Shown here piece after piece: positions 53,308 through 62,311 of a DNA stretch of 64,000 nt (the first letter of the stretch is position 1; the number at the start of each line of letters is the position of its first letter). Made by a program: the position numbers and the translations under genes. The stretch comes from Dendrosporobacter quercicolus (GTDB lineage: Bacteria; Bacillota; Negativicutes; DSM-1736; Dendrosporobacteraceae), in the NCBI RefSeq assembly GCF_900104455.1, contig NZ_FNHB01000009.1, forward strand, positions 62,001 to 126,000. Direction: 5' to 3'. The notes below the pieces were generated by a model. It made no database searches and was not told where the DNA came from. It was given only the letters and a program-made list of their open reading frames with translations.

Positions 53308-54374
53308 CAGGAAGTAAGGGGCGCCGGGGAATGCTGGCTTCGCCGTCCGAATGCCTGGATTGCCGGTCCTGTCTGCGGGATTGCCCTTTGCCTAAAGCAA
53401 TAGCTGCAGGCGCGGCAGGAAAAACCGCTCCGGCGCCAGGGTGCATTGATTGCGGCGTTTGCCTGCGAAATTGCCCGCAGCAGGCCATTGACTACCGGGA
53501 TGATCTTGAATTGTTTCTGGCCGATTTAGCCAGGGGGACGCCCGTATCCTTATTGGTGGCCCCGGCAGTGCGGCGTCACTTCAGTGATTACCGCCAGGTG
53601 TTTGGTTTTTTGCACTCGCTGGGGGTGAAAAAGTTTTATAATGTATTGTTGCGCGCCGATATTACCATCTGGGCCTATGTCCGGATTTTGGGCGGCGCGT
53701 ACGGCAAGCCTTTTATCTCCTCGCCTTGTGCGGCGGTAACGAATTATATTCTGAACTATGCGCCTGCTTTGCGGCCTCATTTGATGCCGGTGTATAGTCC
53801 ACTGGTGTGCAGTGCGGTTTTTTTGCAAAAATACCGACAGCTTGAGGATGAACTGGCCTTTTTATCGCCTTGTATTGCCAAACGGGCCGAAATAAGGCAA
53901 AGCGGCGGCAAGGTCCGGTATAGCGTCACAATCGGCAAGCTGAAGCAATATTTGACCGAGCGGGCAATCGATTTGAGCCGCTACGAAGCTGTGGATTTTG
54001 CTGACGGCAGTGAAGGGCAGGGGGTGACGCTGGGAACAGGACAGAGCGTGTGTTCAAGTCTGAAAAAACACCTTCCGGACAGAAGGTTTAGGAAAATAAG
54101 CGGCAATGAGCTGGTGTACCGCTATTTGACGGAATATGAGGCTGCCCTTAGGGCCGGCGGGTCACTGCCCGATTTGCTGGAAGTGTATAATTGTGCTGCC
54201 GGCTGCGACAGCGGAACAGGTACCGGCGGACTTTCACCCGGGCCGCCGCCTGCAAGGCTTGAGAATAACGGCTGGCAGCAGGAGGTTGCAGCTGCTTTTC
54301 ATTATTTTAACAATACCTTGGATTTAGCGGACTTTGTTTGGCCGGAAATCGCAAAAGACAGGAGGGGGATGTAG
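53265..54374 (+). CDS. [FeFe]-hydrogenase-like protein with N-terminal 2[4Fe-4S] ferredoxin domain
   Basis: 369 residues. Two ferredoxin motifs: Cys30, 33, 36, 40 and Cys60, 63, 66, 70. Then a reduced hydrogenase large-subunit core: L1 ISSPCAAV (Cys155), L2 LSPCIAKRAE (Cys203), L3 EVYNCAAGC (Cys310, Cys314). All four cysteines equivalent to H-cluster ligands are kept, but the proton-relay Cys of the usual TSCCP motif is Pro, so it is unlikely to be a normal hydrogenase; an electron-transfer, sensory or Nar1-like role is possible. RBS TTGGAGG. Translationally linked to both neighbours. Confidence 0.85.
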   Translation: MLCDSEQTGGSQAVAGSKGRRGMLASPSECLDCRSCLRDCPLPKAIAAGAAGKTAPAPGCIDCGVCLRNCPQQAIDYRDDLELFLADLARGTPVSLLVAPAVRRHFSDYRQVFGFLHSLGVKKFYNVLLRADITIWAYVRILGGAYGKPFISSPCAAVTNYILNYAPALRPHLMPVYSPLVCSAVFLQKYRQLEDELAFLSPCIAKRAEIRQSGGKVRYSVTIGKLKQYLTERAIDLSRYEAVDFADGSEGQGVTLGTGQSVCSSLKKHLPDRRFRKISGNELVYRYLTEYEAALRAGGSLPDLLEVYNCAAGCDSGTGTGGLSPGPPPARLENNGWQQEVAAAFHYFNNTLDLADFVWPEIAKDRRGM

Positions 54375-54925
54375 TGCATGCTGCGCTTAGCATTAAAGAC
54401 GGCAATGATTTGCTGACCATAACTTATGAGGATATGGTTAAGTATCACGGACGGCAATTTATTGGCGGTGTGGCTTTGGCTTATAAGCTGCTGGAACTGG
54501 CTTTCCGGGTGTTAACGCCTGGCGAGCCTCCGGTGCGCGACCGGATTTCCGTAATCCTGGCCGTATATGGGCCGGGCATTATTGATGGCATTGAAATGGC
54601 TACCAGAGCCCTGACCAGGGGTGCGTTAACCATAAAACCGCAGCTGGCTGCTGCTCAGCCGGCGCCTGACGCGGCCGACGGTCAGGGGGGCCGGTATTAT
54701 TTTGAAATTGCTTATGGTGATGATAAGCTGATGATTAACCTCAAATCGGGTTTATTGCCGGACGAATTTATCCGTCTTGCTTATAAGACGCATGACGGGA
54801 CAATAAGCGAAGCAGAGCAGTTGCGCTTACAGGAGCTTAAAGAAGCTATTGCGCAATTCCTGCTAAGGCAAAAGGCGGAAGATCTGTTTGACTATCGCCG
54901 GGAAGGCTTGCTGGGTTCATCCTGA
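54374..54925 (+). CDS. FmdE-like protein lacking the usual Cys ligands
   Basis: 183 residues, GTG start overlapping the preceding stop codon (TAGTG) with GGAGGGGG upstream. The N-terminal YEDMVKYHGRQFIGGVALAY matches the FmdE-family pattern YxxHGHxCPGxAxGY, but the metal-binding His-x-Cys part is changed (HGRQF). The C-terminal half is helical with an acidic end. FmdE proteins often bind metals or corrinoid/heme-type cofactors; role here is inferred only from operon context. Confidence 0.72.
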   Translation: MHAALSIKDGNDLLTITYEDMVKYHGRQFIGGVALAYKLLELAFRVLTPGEPPVRDRISVILAVYGPGIIDGIEMATRALTRGALTIKPQLAAAQPAPDAADGQGGRYYFEIAYGDDKLMINLKSGLLPDEFIRLAYKTHDGTISEAEQLRLQELKEAIAQFLLRQKAEDLFDYRREGLLGSS

Positions 54926-54930
54926 ATACC

Positions 54931-54962
54931 GACGCTATGTGATAAATCACATAGCGTCTTTT
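54931..54962 (+). terminator. Terminator of the TonB receptor operon
   Basis: GACGCTATGTGA pairs with TCACATAGCGTC around TAAA, followed by TTTT. Confidence 0.9.
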
Positions 54963-55000
54963 GCTGCCCTCCGGGCTTGATAAACCGGTGCGATCCCCAG

Positions 55001-55108
55001 CTATTTCCGCCGCTGTCTTTTGGCTGATTGCCTGGCAGCGAGAAACCGGGTGGTCTTCGCTGCATTTTTTAGGTTTTTATAGCTGCTTTTAGGAGAAATT
55101 TTACCCAT
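55001..55108 (-). CDS. Possible small basic protein, 35 residues
   Basis: ATG at 55108 with GGGGTGAT upstream encodes a very basic peptide (begins GKISPKSSYKNLKNAAK, ends RQSAKRQRRK). Well-placed ribosome site and biased composition favour it, but its length makes it uncertain. The remainder of the 54963-55322 gap holds no other gene. Confidence 0.35.
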   Translation of the reverse strand: MGKISPKSSYKNLKNAAKTTRFLAARQSAKRQRRK

Positions 55109-55322
55109 ATCATCACCCCACGGTAAAAGTATTTCCCGGAAATATTTGCTTAATGCCGCTTTATGTGAAAAACTGCTGAATTTAGTCTGGGAAAGCCCGA
55201 TATCTTTGTAAAAAATTGACTGGATGGCTGACGCATTTTTATATTACTAAGACGAACATTGTATGGTTTCTGCCTGTTTGGCGGATAATAGGGGATAAAC
55301 GCGAAAAAATACGAGGTTCAAG

Positions 55323-56021
55323 ATGGAGATAATCAATGACCTGGTCAAAATTCTTGGCCGAATTGTTACTATTTTGCCGTTAATGCTGCTAGTGGCGCTG
55401 TTTATGGGGCGCAGAGCGGTCGGTGAACTGCCGGTATTTGACTTTTTACTGATTCTGAGTCTGGGGGCGGTGGTCGGCGCGGATATTGCCGAACCGGACA
55501 TAAACCATTTTTACACGGCTTTTGCCATTGTGGCTATCGGCTTATTGCAGCGGCTGGTATCGGAACTGACAATACGCAATCATAAGTTCAAAAAATGGAC
55601 AACGTTTGCTCCGGTTGTCGTCATTAAGGACGGCCGGTTTGTCGTGACGAATTTGCAGAAAATAAAATATTCAGTTGATAATGTACTGGAATTGCTGCGG
55701 ATTGACGGGGTATTTAGCATTGAGGAAGTGGAAGTGGCGATAGTGGAAGGGAACGGGCGGCTGTCAGTTTACAAAAAACCGGCGGCGGCGCCCGCTCAGG
55801 CTGCCAGTAGTCTTGCCTACCCGGTCATTATTGAAGGACAGATCTATACTGTGGTTTTAGCAGAGCTTAATTTAAATGAAGGCTGGTTGAAGCAGCAATT
55901 GCTTGACCGGGGCATTGGGCAAATCAGCGAGGTGTTTTTTGCTACGGTTGATCAATCCGGTTTGCTGCATGTTTCCACAAAGGATGAGCTTAAGCGAATT
56001 ACCGCCTGTTCCTTTGTATGA
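55323..56021 (+). CDS. DUF421 (YetF-family) membrane protein
   Basis: 232 residues: three N-terminal helices (residues about 10-30, 37-55, 62-80), then the cytoplasmic YetF domain, with FLLILSLGAVVGADIAEP and KPVVIKDG-type sequence (FAPVVVIKDGRFV) typical of DUF421. In Bacillus related proteins are linked to sporulation or envelope stress; function uncertain. Weak ribosome site. Confidence 0.85.
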   Translation: MEIINDLVKILGRIVTILPLMLLVALFMGRRAVGELPVFDFLLILSLGAVVGADIAEPDINHFYTAFAIVAIGLLQRLVSELTIRNHKFKKWTTFAPVVVIKDGRFVVTNLQKIKYSVDNVLELLRIDGVFSIEEVEVAIVEGNGRLSVYKKPAAAPAQAASSLAYPVIIEGQIYTVVLAELNLNEGWLKQQLLDRGIGQISEVFFATVDQSGLLHVSTKDELKRITACSFV

Positions 56022-56162
56022 GAGCGGTGGAAAGCCGCGCCATTGATTCATCCCCTTTTGGACGCTGGCAATACAGCTTTGCCGGCGGTTCTGATGAGCT
56101 GTTTTGTGAATCGACAAGGACGGAGACAGCAAGGCAGGTTCAAGGTAAATTAAGAATATCTA

Positions 56163-56191
56163 TTGACAAATTATGGGATAGAGATTATTCT
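56163..56191 (+). promoter_or_regulatory. Sigma-A promoter of the nitroreductase gene
   Basis: TTGACA (56163-56168), 17-base spacer, TATTCT (56186-56191). Confidence 0.75.
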
Positions 56192-56245
56192 GTAAGTAAT
56201 GATATTGATTATCGAAATATAAGACAAGGACTAGGAGGATGCTTT

Positions 56246-56845
56246 ATGGAAAAAACTTTTTTTGCAGCGGTTAAAAACAGAAGATCTTTTTATGGAATTG
56301 CCAAAGAGGCTGTCGTTGCAGACGAACGCATTCAACAGGTGATTGAGGATGCAGTCAAGTACACGCCGTCGGCTTTTAATTCCCAGAGTGCCCGGGTTAT
56401 TGTTTTATTGGGCGAACAGCATGACAAGTTATGGTCAATTACCAAGGAGGAGCTGCAAAAGGTAGTCCCGGCCGCGGCATTTGCTCCCACCGAGGAAAAA
56501 ATAAATTCGTTTAAAAATGGTTATGGCTCAATCTTGTTTTTTGAAGATATAGCGGTTGTCGAAAATTTGCAAAATCAATTTCCAATTTATAAGGATAATT
56601 TTCCGATATGGTCCAATCATTCTTCCGGAATGCTCCAACACGTAGTGTGGACTGCGTTGGAACTCGAAGGGTTTGGCGCGTCGCTGCAGCACTATAATCC
56701 GCTCATTGACGATGCCGTAAAGAAAGCCTGGGATGTTCCGCCGAAATGGAAATTAATTGCTCAGATGCCTTTCGGCAAGCCAACTGCCGCACCTGGGCCG
56801 AAGGAATTTCAGCCACTGGAAGACCGAATCAAAATTTATAAATAA
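56246..56845 (+). CDS. Nitroreductase family protein (HBN1/FRM2-like)
   Basis: 199-residue flavin-dependent oxidoreductase. AVKNRRSFYGIAKEAVV at the N-terminus and YTPSAFNSQSARVIVLLGEQH (FMN-binding) are typical for the oxygen-insensitive HBN1/FRM2 group; GMLQHVVWTALELEGFGASLQHY and AQMPFGKP complete the fold. ATG at 56246 follows TAGGAGG and a consensus promoter. Reduces nitro compounds or quinones; in some bacteria lipid-signal linked. Confidence 0.92.
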   Translation: MEKTFFAAVKNRRSFYGIAKEAVVADERIQQVIEDAVKYTPSAFNSQSARVIVLLGEQHDKLWSITKEELQKVVPAAAFAPTEEKINSFKNGYGSILFFEDIAVVENLQNQFPIYKDNFPIWSNHSSGMLQHVVWTALELEGFGASLQHYNPLIDDAVKKAWDVPPKWKLIAQMPFGKPTAAPGPKEFQPLEDRIKIYK

Positions 56846-56872
56846 GCGCACAGCCGCTTTAAGATTAAACCC

Positions 56873-56898
56873 CAAGCCCCGGGAGTCCGGGGCTTTTG
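56873..56898 (+). terminator. Terminator after the nitroreductase gene
   Basis: AGCCCCGG pairs with CCGGGGCT around a short loop, followed by TTTT. Confidence 0.85.
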
Positions 56899-57102
56899 CT
56901 ATGACCGGATGACAGACTGCCAGCCGGCCCAGGAACAGTCGGCAGTCTTTTTTTTACCGGCAGCCGTTAGGCTTCTTTCGGCTGACCAGGTACTGGAAAC
57001 CTGCAGCAGGCAGCAGGAATTTTACTGATATAAATTGAACGATTAATGGTAGTGAGGAAGGTTGAATCAAAAAATGCAATTATAGTTACTGGGAGGTTGG
57101 AT

Positions 57103-58275
57103 ATGATCAAATATTTGGACCGGTTGCGTTGCCTGGCGCTCATATTTTCCGTAATGATCACCAGTGTAGTTGCCGGCTGCGGAAATAGCGAGAGCAATGA
57201 CCTTAAAATCGGCATGGTGTACGAATTGACAGGCAACACCGCATCTTACGGCACATCCGCCGCGAATGGAGCCAGACTGGCCTTTAAAGAATTAAACGCC
57301 GGCGGGGGTGTGCTGGGCAAACAAATCCAGATTGTCACCGCCGATAATAAGGGTGAGCCTTCTGAGTCGGCCAATGCCATGACGAAGCTGATTACCCAGG
57401 ATAAGGTGACGGCAATTACCGGTTTTACGGTCAGTTCCTGCGGCATTGCCGCCTCGGCGGTTGCGGAAGACCATAAAATTCCATTTGTAGCCGCAGCGAC
57501 GGTTAACCCTAAAGTTACAGTTGATGAACGAAGCGGTAAAGTGAAGGACTACACTTTCCGGGCCTGTTTTATCGACTCTTTTCAGGGCAGGGTGGCCGCC
57601 AATTTTGCTCAAACTGGCCTTAAGGCTGCCAAGGTCGCCATCATGATCGACAATTCAAGTGATTACAGCAAAGGTCTGGCGCAAGTTTTTAAAGCAGCGT
57701 TTACGGAAAGAGGCGGGCTGGTTTTGGCTGAAGAGGCCTACCTGCAAAAAGACCAGGATTTCAAATCTGTGCTGACTAAGATCAAAGCTAAAAAGGCCGA
57801 TTTATTATACATACCGGGTTATTATGAGGATGTGGGCAAGATTGTTAAACAAGCCAGGGAAATGGACATCACCATTCCTGTTTTGGGCGGCGATGCCTGG
57901 GATTCTCCCAAGCTGGTGGAGCTTGGCGGCCCGCAGGCCTTAAATAATACTTTCTTTACCAACTTTTATTCAGTGGAAGATACCAATCCCGCAGCACAGG
58001 CTTTTGCCCAGGCTTACCGGAAAGAATACGGACAGACTCCCGATTCCATGGCGGCCATGGGCTATGACGCCGCTCACCTGCTGATTGACGCCATTAAACG
58101 GGCCAACAGTACGGATGCAGCCAAAATCCGGGAAGCTCTGGCGGCAACCGGCAGTTTTAACAGTGTAAGCGGTGATATGAGACTGAACGAAACGCATGAC
58201 GCCGTTCGAGGCGTTGTCATTATTGAGCTGAAAGACGGCAAGCAGGTATACAAGGAGACGATTCATCATCAATAG
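57103..58275 (+). CDS. Branched-chain amino acid-type (LivJ) ABC solute-binding lipoprotein
   Basis: Periplasmic-binding-protein family 6 receptor of 390 residues. Lipobox SVVAGC (Cys about 26), then KIGMVYELTGNTASYGTSAANGAR, typical for leucine/isoleucine/valine or amide receptors; GKQIQIVTADNKGEP and DSMAAMGYDAAHLLIDAI are family-typical. ATG at 57103 with GGGAGG. No LivHMGF transporter genes adjacent, so it is an orphan receptor. Confidence 0.92.
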   Translation: MIKYLDRLRCLALIFSVMITSVVAGCGNSESNDLKIGMVYELTGNTASYGTSAANGARLAFKELNAGGGVLGKQIQIVTADNKGEPSESANAMTKLITQDKVTAITGFTVSSCGIAASAVAEDHKIPFVAAATVNPKVTVDERSGKVKDYTFRACFIDSFQGRVAANFAQTGLKAAKVAIMIDNSSDYSKGLAQVFKAAFTERGGLVLAEEAYLQKDQDFKSVLTKIKAKKADLLYIPGYYEDVGKIVKQAREMDITIPVLGGDAWDSPKLVELGGPQALNNTFFTNFYSVEDTNPAAQAFAQAYRKEYGQTPDSMAAMGYDAAHLLIDAIKRANSTDAAKIREALAATGSFNSVSGDMRLNETHDAVRGVVIIELKDGKQVYKETIHHQ

Positions 58276-58298
58276 TTACGGCCCAGTCTGTTAAAAAG

Positions 58299-58343
58299 AA
58301 AAAGGCGTCTTTATCTGTAAAGGCAGGTAAAGACGCCTTTTCT
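58299..58343 (+). terminator. Terminator after the binding protein gene
   Basis: AAAGGCGTCTTTA (58301-58313) pairs with TAAAGACGCCTTT (58328-58340), followed by T-rich sequence. Confidence 0.85.
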
Positions 58344-58459
58344 AGAACCGGCCGTCTTAGGCCGGAATACTTCTGATGCGCAAGGACGTACAGCAGGAAT
58401 TTTACTCCTGAAAAGTGAAGTTGTCAGGAAATGCAGGAGGGCCGGAAAGGGGTGGCCTG

Positions 58460-59263
58460 ATGGGCCAAGTTCATTATTATCGGGCGGCTGAGCTGCCTTT
58501 TTTTGAGCTGAAACGCTGTAATACCGGTGATTTGGCTTATAAATTGCATTCTCATGAGGAATATTCATTAGGGATCGTTGAACAGGGCAAAAGCATTTTT
58601 TGGTATGCTGGCCGAAGGGCTGAAATTCAGTCCAATTCACTTGTGTATCTGCCGCCGGATTTCGTACACTCCTGTAATCCGGCTGAAGGAGAAAACTGGC
58701 AATATACGATGCTTTTTGCTGAGGCCAAATGGGTTGAGGGATTTCTTGCCGGCAGGAAGAACGTTCTGAGGAATCAGCCGGTTGTCCAAACTCCTGGTGA
58801 CGGGAGAGTGCGGCAAGCGATGAATACTGTTTTTCATGTTTTCCGACAGGCCGATATCTGCCCATTGGAAAAGGAAGGCTGTGTAATGGCAGTCTGGGAA
58901 GCACTTTTCCCTTGCACGAAAAGTGAAGGGGACGACTGCTGCCGGCGGGCTTTGCCAGGCGTGGCGCTGATCAAAGAGTATTTGGACAGCTGTTTTATGA
59001 AAAAAATTACCCTGGCGGAATTAGAGCAGGTATCCGGGTTAAACAAATTTAATATCATTCGCCTGTTTAACAAGTCGTTTAACCTGCCGCCGCATACTTA
59101 TCAGCTGCTGCTGCGAGTGAATTACGCCAAAAAAGAGCTGCGTAAAAACCGGCGGCTAACAGAGGTTGCGCTTGAAGCCGGTTTTTACGATCAAAGCCAT
59201 TTTTGCAAAGTGTTTAAAACCCATACCGGCATAACGCCTGACAAATATCAAAAATGTATTTAA
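58460..59263 (+). CDS. AraC family transcriptional regulator
   Basis: 267 residues: N-terminal cupin sensor (HSHEEYSLGIVEQGKSIFWY, PPDFVHSCNP) and C-terminal double helix-turn-helix (ITLAELEQVSGLNKFNIIRL and EVALEAGFYDQSHFCKVFK). ATG at 58460 follows AAAGGGG. 93 bases before a DUF2000 gene in the same orientation, a pairing that recurs in bacteria. Confidence 0.93.
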   Translation: MGQVHYYRAAELPFFELKRCNTGDLAYKLHSHEEYSLGIVEQGKSIFWYAGRRAEIQSNSLVYLPPDFVHSCNPAEGENWQYTMLFAEAKWVEGFLAGRKNVLRNQPVVQTPGDGRVRQAMNTVFHVFRQADICPLEKEGCVMAVWEALFPCTKSEGDDCCRRALPGVALIKEYLDSCFMKKITLAELEQVSGLNKFNIIRLFNKSFNLPPHTYQLLLRVNYAKKELRKNRRLTEVALEAGFYDQSHFCKVFKTHTGITPDKYQKCI

Positions 59264-59356
59264 TGCATCAACGGTCTTTGCCCGCAATTTTCTACAATAC
59301 AAGGCCGGACTGCTTTGCTATTATGAATAGAAATAAGTATAGCGAGGTAGTTGCCG

Positions 59357-59764
59357 ATGAAAATTGTCATGGTAGTAAATAAAGAATTGCCGGTAGGCCT
59401 GATTGCCAATACCACCGCCGTTTTAGGAATAAGCCTTGGCAAAATGGTTCAGGATATCGTAGGCTGTGATGTTCATGACGCCGCAGGGAATACCCATTTA
59501 GGCATTACAACGAAAACTATTCCTATTTTAGGCGGCGACAGAGAGCAGTTGAAGCGAATCCGGGACTGCTGCTTTGCGCCCGGCTATGCAGATATAACCA
59601 CGATCGGCTTTAGTGAAGTCGCCCAAAAGTGCCTGGATTACGATAGCTATAGCAGCTATTTGTCGCTGCTTGGGGCTGCGGATATCTATTATTTGGGGAT
59701 CTGTCTGTATGGGCCGGTAAAAAAGATCAATAAGCTGACAGGAAGTTTAGGCTTGTTGCGGTAA
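59357..59764 (+). CDS. DUF2000 family protein
   Basis: 135 residues. KIVMVVNKELPVGLIANTTA and the ILGGDREQLKRIRD motif are DUF2000 features; the family has a peptidyl-tRNA hydrolase-like fold and unknown activity. ATG at 59357 follows GAGGT; TTG two codons before is possible. Probably controlled by, or co-transcribed with, the AraC regulator. Confidence 0.88.
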   Translation: MKIVMVVNKELPVGLIANTTAVLGISLGKMVQDIVGCDVHDAAGNTHLGITTKTIPILGGDREQLKRIRDCCFAPGYADITTIGFSEVAQKCLDYDSYSSYLSLLGAADIYYLGICLYGPVKKINKLTGSLGLLR

Positions 59765-59946
59765 CAATTAGCGCAAATTCCCGGCAGGTCACAGCGGGCT
59801 GTCCGGCGGCGGCCGGCATCAAATATCGTCTTGGCAAGACTTTACTGGATAAATGGACTTGCATATTGCATTCGAATAAGCTATAATATTACAGTAACGC
59901 TGCGTGTTGATTGCAGGTTTTACAGTATTGTATGGTGGAAAAACAG

Positions 59947-60399
59947 ATGGACGATCACGATTATATGGGCGCAGCGCTGGACGAAGCCCGCAAAGCCTAT
60001 GCGCTTGATGAAGTGCCCATTGGGGCTGTGCTGGTAATGGATGGCGAGATTATTGCCAGGGGGCACAATATGCGGGAATTATGGCATGATGCTACTGCGC
60101 ATGCCGAAATTATTGTTATTCGTGAGGCTTGCCGAAAGCTGGGCCGCTGGCGGTTGACGGGAGCTACCCTGTATGTTACGATTGAGCCCTGCCCAATGTG
60201 CGCCGGAGCTCTGGTAATGAGCCGAGTGGACCGTGTGGTTTATGGCAGCGCCGATTATAAGGCGGGCGCTGTTGAATCAATATTTAATGTTGTGCAGCAT
60301 TCCGCATTAAATCATCAGTTGCTGGTAACGGCCGGCGTTAGAGCGGATGAGTGCGCCGGAATAATGAAGGATTTTTTCAAAAAACGGCGTTCTAAATAA
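59947..60399 (+). CDS. tadA: tRNA-specific adenosine deaminase
   Basis: Converts the wobble adenosine of tRNA-Arg(ACG) to inosine. Zinc site and catalytic Glu: TAHAEIIVI (His-Ala-Glu) and EPCPMCAGALVMSRV (Cys-x-x-Cys). 150 residues from ATG 59947; ATG at 59932 with a weak site is an alternative. The motif VPIGAVLV near the N-terminus is typical. Ends five bases before tRNA-Ser; tadA next to tRNA-Ser and upstream of ffs-dnaX is a common Firmicute order. Confidence 0.95.
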   Translation: MDDHDYMGAALDEARKAYALDEVPIGAVLVMDGEIIARGHNMRELWHDATAHAEIIVIREACRKLGRWRLTGATLYVTIEPCPMCAGALVMSRVDRVVYGSADYKAGAVESIFNVVQHSALNHQLLVTAGVRADECAGIMKDFFKKRRSK

Positions 60400-60404
60400 A
60401 TTAT

Positions 60405-60493
60405 GGAGAGGTATCGAAGTGGTCATAACGAGGCTGACTCGAAATCAGTTTGCGAGCAATCGCACGCGGGTTCGAATCCCGCCCTCTCCGCCA
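60405..60493 (+). tRNA. tRNA-Ser (anticodon CGA)
   Basis: Class II cloverleaf with long variable arm: acceptor GGAGAGG with CCTCTCC, anticodon loop CTCGAAA (CGA), T arm GCGGG-TTCGAAT-CCCGC and encoded CCA. Its last bases recur at 62739-62753, suggesting it has been an integration site. Confidence 0.95.
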
Positions 60494-60509
60494 TTAACCC
60501 AATAAATAT

Positions 60510-60548
60510 AAGCCTTTGCGAAATGTGCAAAGGCTTTTTGTTTTTTGT
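60510..60548 (+). terminator. Terminator after tRNA-Ser(CGA)
   Basis: AGCCTTTGC pairs with GCAAAGGCT, followed by a T-rich run. From here to 60850 no gene is evident. Confidence 0.85.
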
Positions 60549-60850
60549 TATGGTAAAGTTGTGTCCATAACTCGGTAAAAATAAAGTTTTTACCCATTTT
60601 TTACACGTAAAAACACCACCGTACATACATGAACATTATTTTTTTTCAAACTCTTCTAAAGCTTTTCTTTTTTCCTGAGGGATAAGGTGAAACTAGGTGT
60701 TATGGATTGCCCGTGACTATCAGTAATCGGCGCGATGTTAATTTCTTGAAAACTTGTATTCCTATTTACGTGCGAAATAATGAAACTGGAAGACGGGGAT
60801 GCGTTCAGTTCAGGAGACCGCTACCTATGTTTTTATATCAGAACAACCTA

Positions 60851-60893
60851 AAATGCCTTTAGCCATTACCAAAGTAACGGCCAAAGGCATTTA
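60851..60893 (-). terminator. Terminator of the ATPase gene
   Basis: On the minus strand AAATGCCTTTGGCCGTTA pairs with TAATGGCTAAAGGCATTT, followed by TTAGG; immediately after the ATPase stop codon at 60897. Confidence 0.7.
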
Positions 60894-60896
60894 CAC

Positions 60897-62126
60897 TTAT
60901 ATCCCCCAAATAGGCACAATCAAATTCTGGCTGTCAAACGCCGACAGCCTATCAGTCGTACAAAGCACAGCGCCTGTTCCACGCTCCAAGGTAGCCTTGT
61001 CAATCACGCCAAACACACGAGTAAGCTGCTTTTGCGGCGTGGCAGTTTTCTTGATTTCCATGGGGTAAAGCTTGCCGCTGTCCTCCAGTAGAATGTCAAT
61101 CTCCTTAGTATCCTTATCCCGATAGTAATAAATATAGGCTTCCCAGCCACAGTTCTGATAGCTTTTGACAATCTCAGATACCACAAAATTCTCAAGAATC
61201 GCACCACTCATGGCGCCGTTCATCAGGGTATCACTGTTACTCCATTTGGTCAGGTATGCCACCAATCCGCAGTCATAGAAATAAAGCTTTGGCTTGGTTA
61301 CCATGCGTTTGAGCATATTGTTGGAATACGGATGTAGATAAAACACAATCCCCAGTCTCTCTAAAATCCCCAGCCAGTTTTTGGCGGTAATCTGGTCAAT
61401 GCCGGCAGCGTCAGCAATGGTCTTGTAGTTGAGCATCTGCCCGCACAGGGCAGCTGCGGCCGTGATGAAATCCATAAACTTGAGCGAATCGATGGCGCCG
61501 GAAAGCTCTTTTACATCCCGGTCTATATAGGTACTGATGTAGCTGGAATAAACAGCCCGATGGTCGCTATACTGCCCGCTGATAAGGGCAGGCATACCGC
61601 CTTTGAAAATACGATCATAAAGCGCAGGCGTATCAATAGGCGTGCGCTCCTTTATTCGCTGTGACAACTGCTTTAAATCCAGCACAAAGGGTGCGGTGGC
61701 AGCACCGTAGATTTCCGCCTGTGACAGGGGCGCCATATGCAGCAGGCAGACACGTCCAGCCAGTGACTCCTGTATTCCCTCCATTAATTTGAATACCTGC
61801 GAACCAGTTAACCAAAAGTCACCGGCCCGCCGGTTCTGGTCAACGTGTATTTTGATATAGGTAAACAGCTCCGGTGCATACTGTACCTCATCAATAAACA
61901 CCGGCGGCTTGTGAATTTGCAGGAACATCTTCGGGTCGCTCTTCGCCATTTGGCGTTCCGTCAAATCGTCCAGAGTCACATATTTCCGCCCTATGTTTTC
62001 CTCCGAAGCTAGTTTTTGCAGCATGGTTGTCTTGCCAACCTGCCTTGGTCCGGTGAGCAGCAACGCTGGAAATTCTTTGCTGAGACGGAGAAAGGTATCT
62101 TCCATTGCTCTGTGTATATAATTCAT
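60897..62126 (-). CDS. P-loop ATPase with C-terminal DUF4143 domain
   Basis: 409 residues. AAA-14 domain with Walker A GPRQVGKTTMLQ (about 26-37) and Walker B PPVFIDEVQ, then the DUF4143 domain. Near the end, TKEIDILLEDS and YPMEIKK form a D-x(n)-E-x-K arrangement like PD-(D/E)XK nucleases. The family is widespread in accessory regions and has no settled function. Weak ribosome site (GGTGATCTC). An AT-rich 35-bp inverted repeat lies just upstream. Located between a tRNA-Ser and its partial tail copy. Confidence 0.9.
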   Translation of the reverse strand: MNYIHRAMEDTFLRLSKEFPALLLTGPRQVGKTTMLQKLASEENIGRKYVTLDDLTERQMAKSDPKMFLQIHKPPVFIDEVQYAPELFTYIKIHVDQNRRAGDFWLTGSQVFKLMEGIQESLAGRVCLLHMAPLSQAEIYGAATAPFVLDLKQLSQRIKERTPIDTPALYDRIFKGGMPALISGQYSDHRAVYSSYISTYIDRDVKELSGAIDSLKFMDFITAAAALCGQMLNYKTIADAAGIDQITAKNWLGILERLGIVFYLHPYSNNMLKRMVTKPKLYFYDCGLVAYLTKWSNSDTLMNGAMSGAILENFVVSEIVKSYQNCGWEAYIYYYRDKDTKEIDILLEDSGKLYPMEIKKTATPQKQLTRVFGVIDKATLERGTGAVLCTTDRLSAFDSQNLIVPIWGI

Positions 62127-62138
62127 GAGATCACCTCA

Positions 62139-62233
62139 TCGTCTAAAAATGAAATTTATTATATTATAGCCGAAATAGATGTTTTAGAGAATGAATTATC
62201 GGCTATTATTTATATTTATTATATTTTAGACGA
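62139..62233. repeat. Imperfect 35-bp inverted repeat upstream of the ATPase gene
   Basis: Left arm 62139-62173 begins TCGTCTAAAA and ends ATAGCCGA; right arm 62199-62233 is its inverse, with matching ends and AT-rich mismatched centres, spaced by 25 bases. May be an operator/promoter of the ATPase or ends of a small mobile unit. Confidence 0.65.
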
Positions 62234-62311
62234 ATTTATTAAAACATATACTGTACATAAAGAGTTTTCAGCGCAGAACGCTGGAAACTCCTTTCGCTAA
62301 TGGTTGGTTAA

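Noticed and set aside
60799-61068. 89-codon plus-strand frame after tRNA-Ser
   Set aside because: Antisense to the end of the ATPase-DUF4143 gene and over its terminator.
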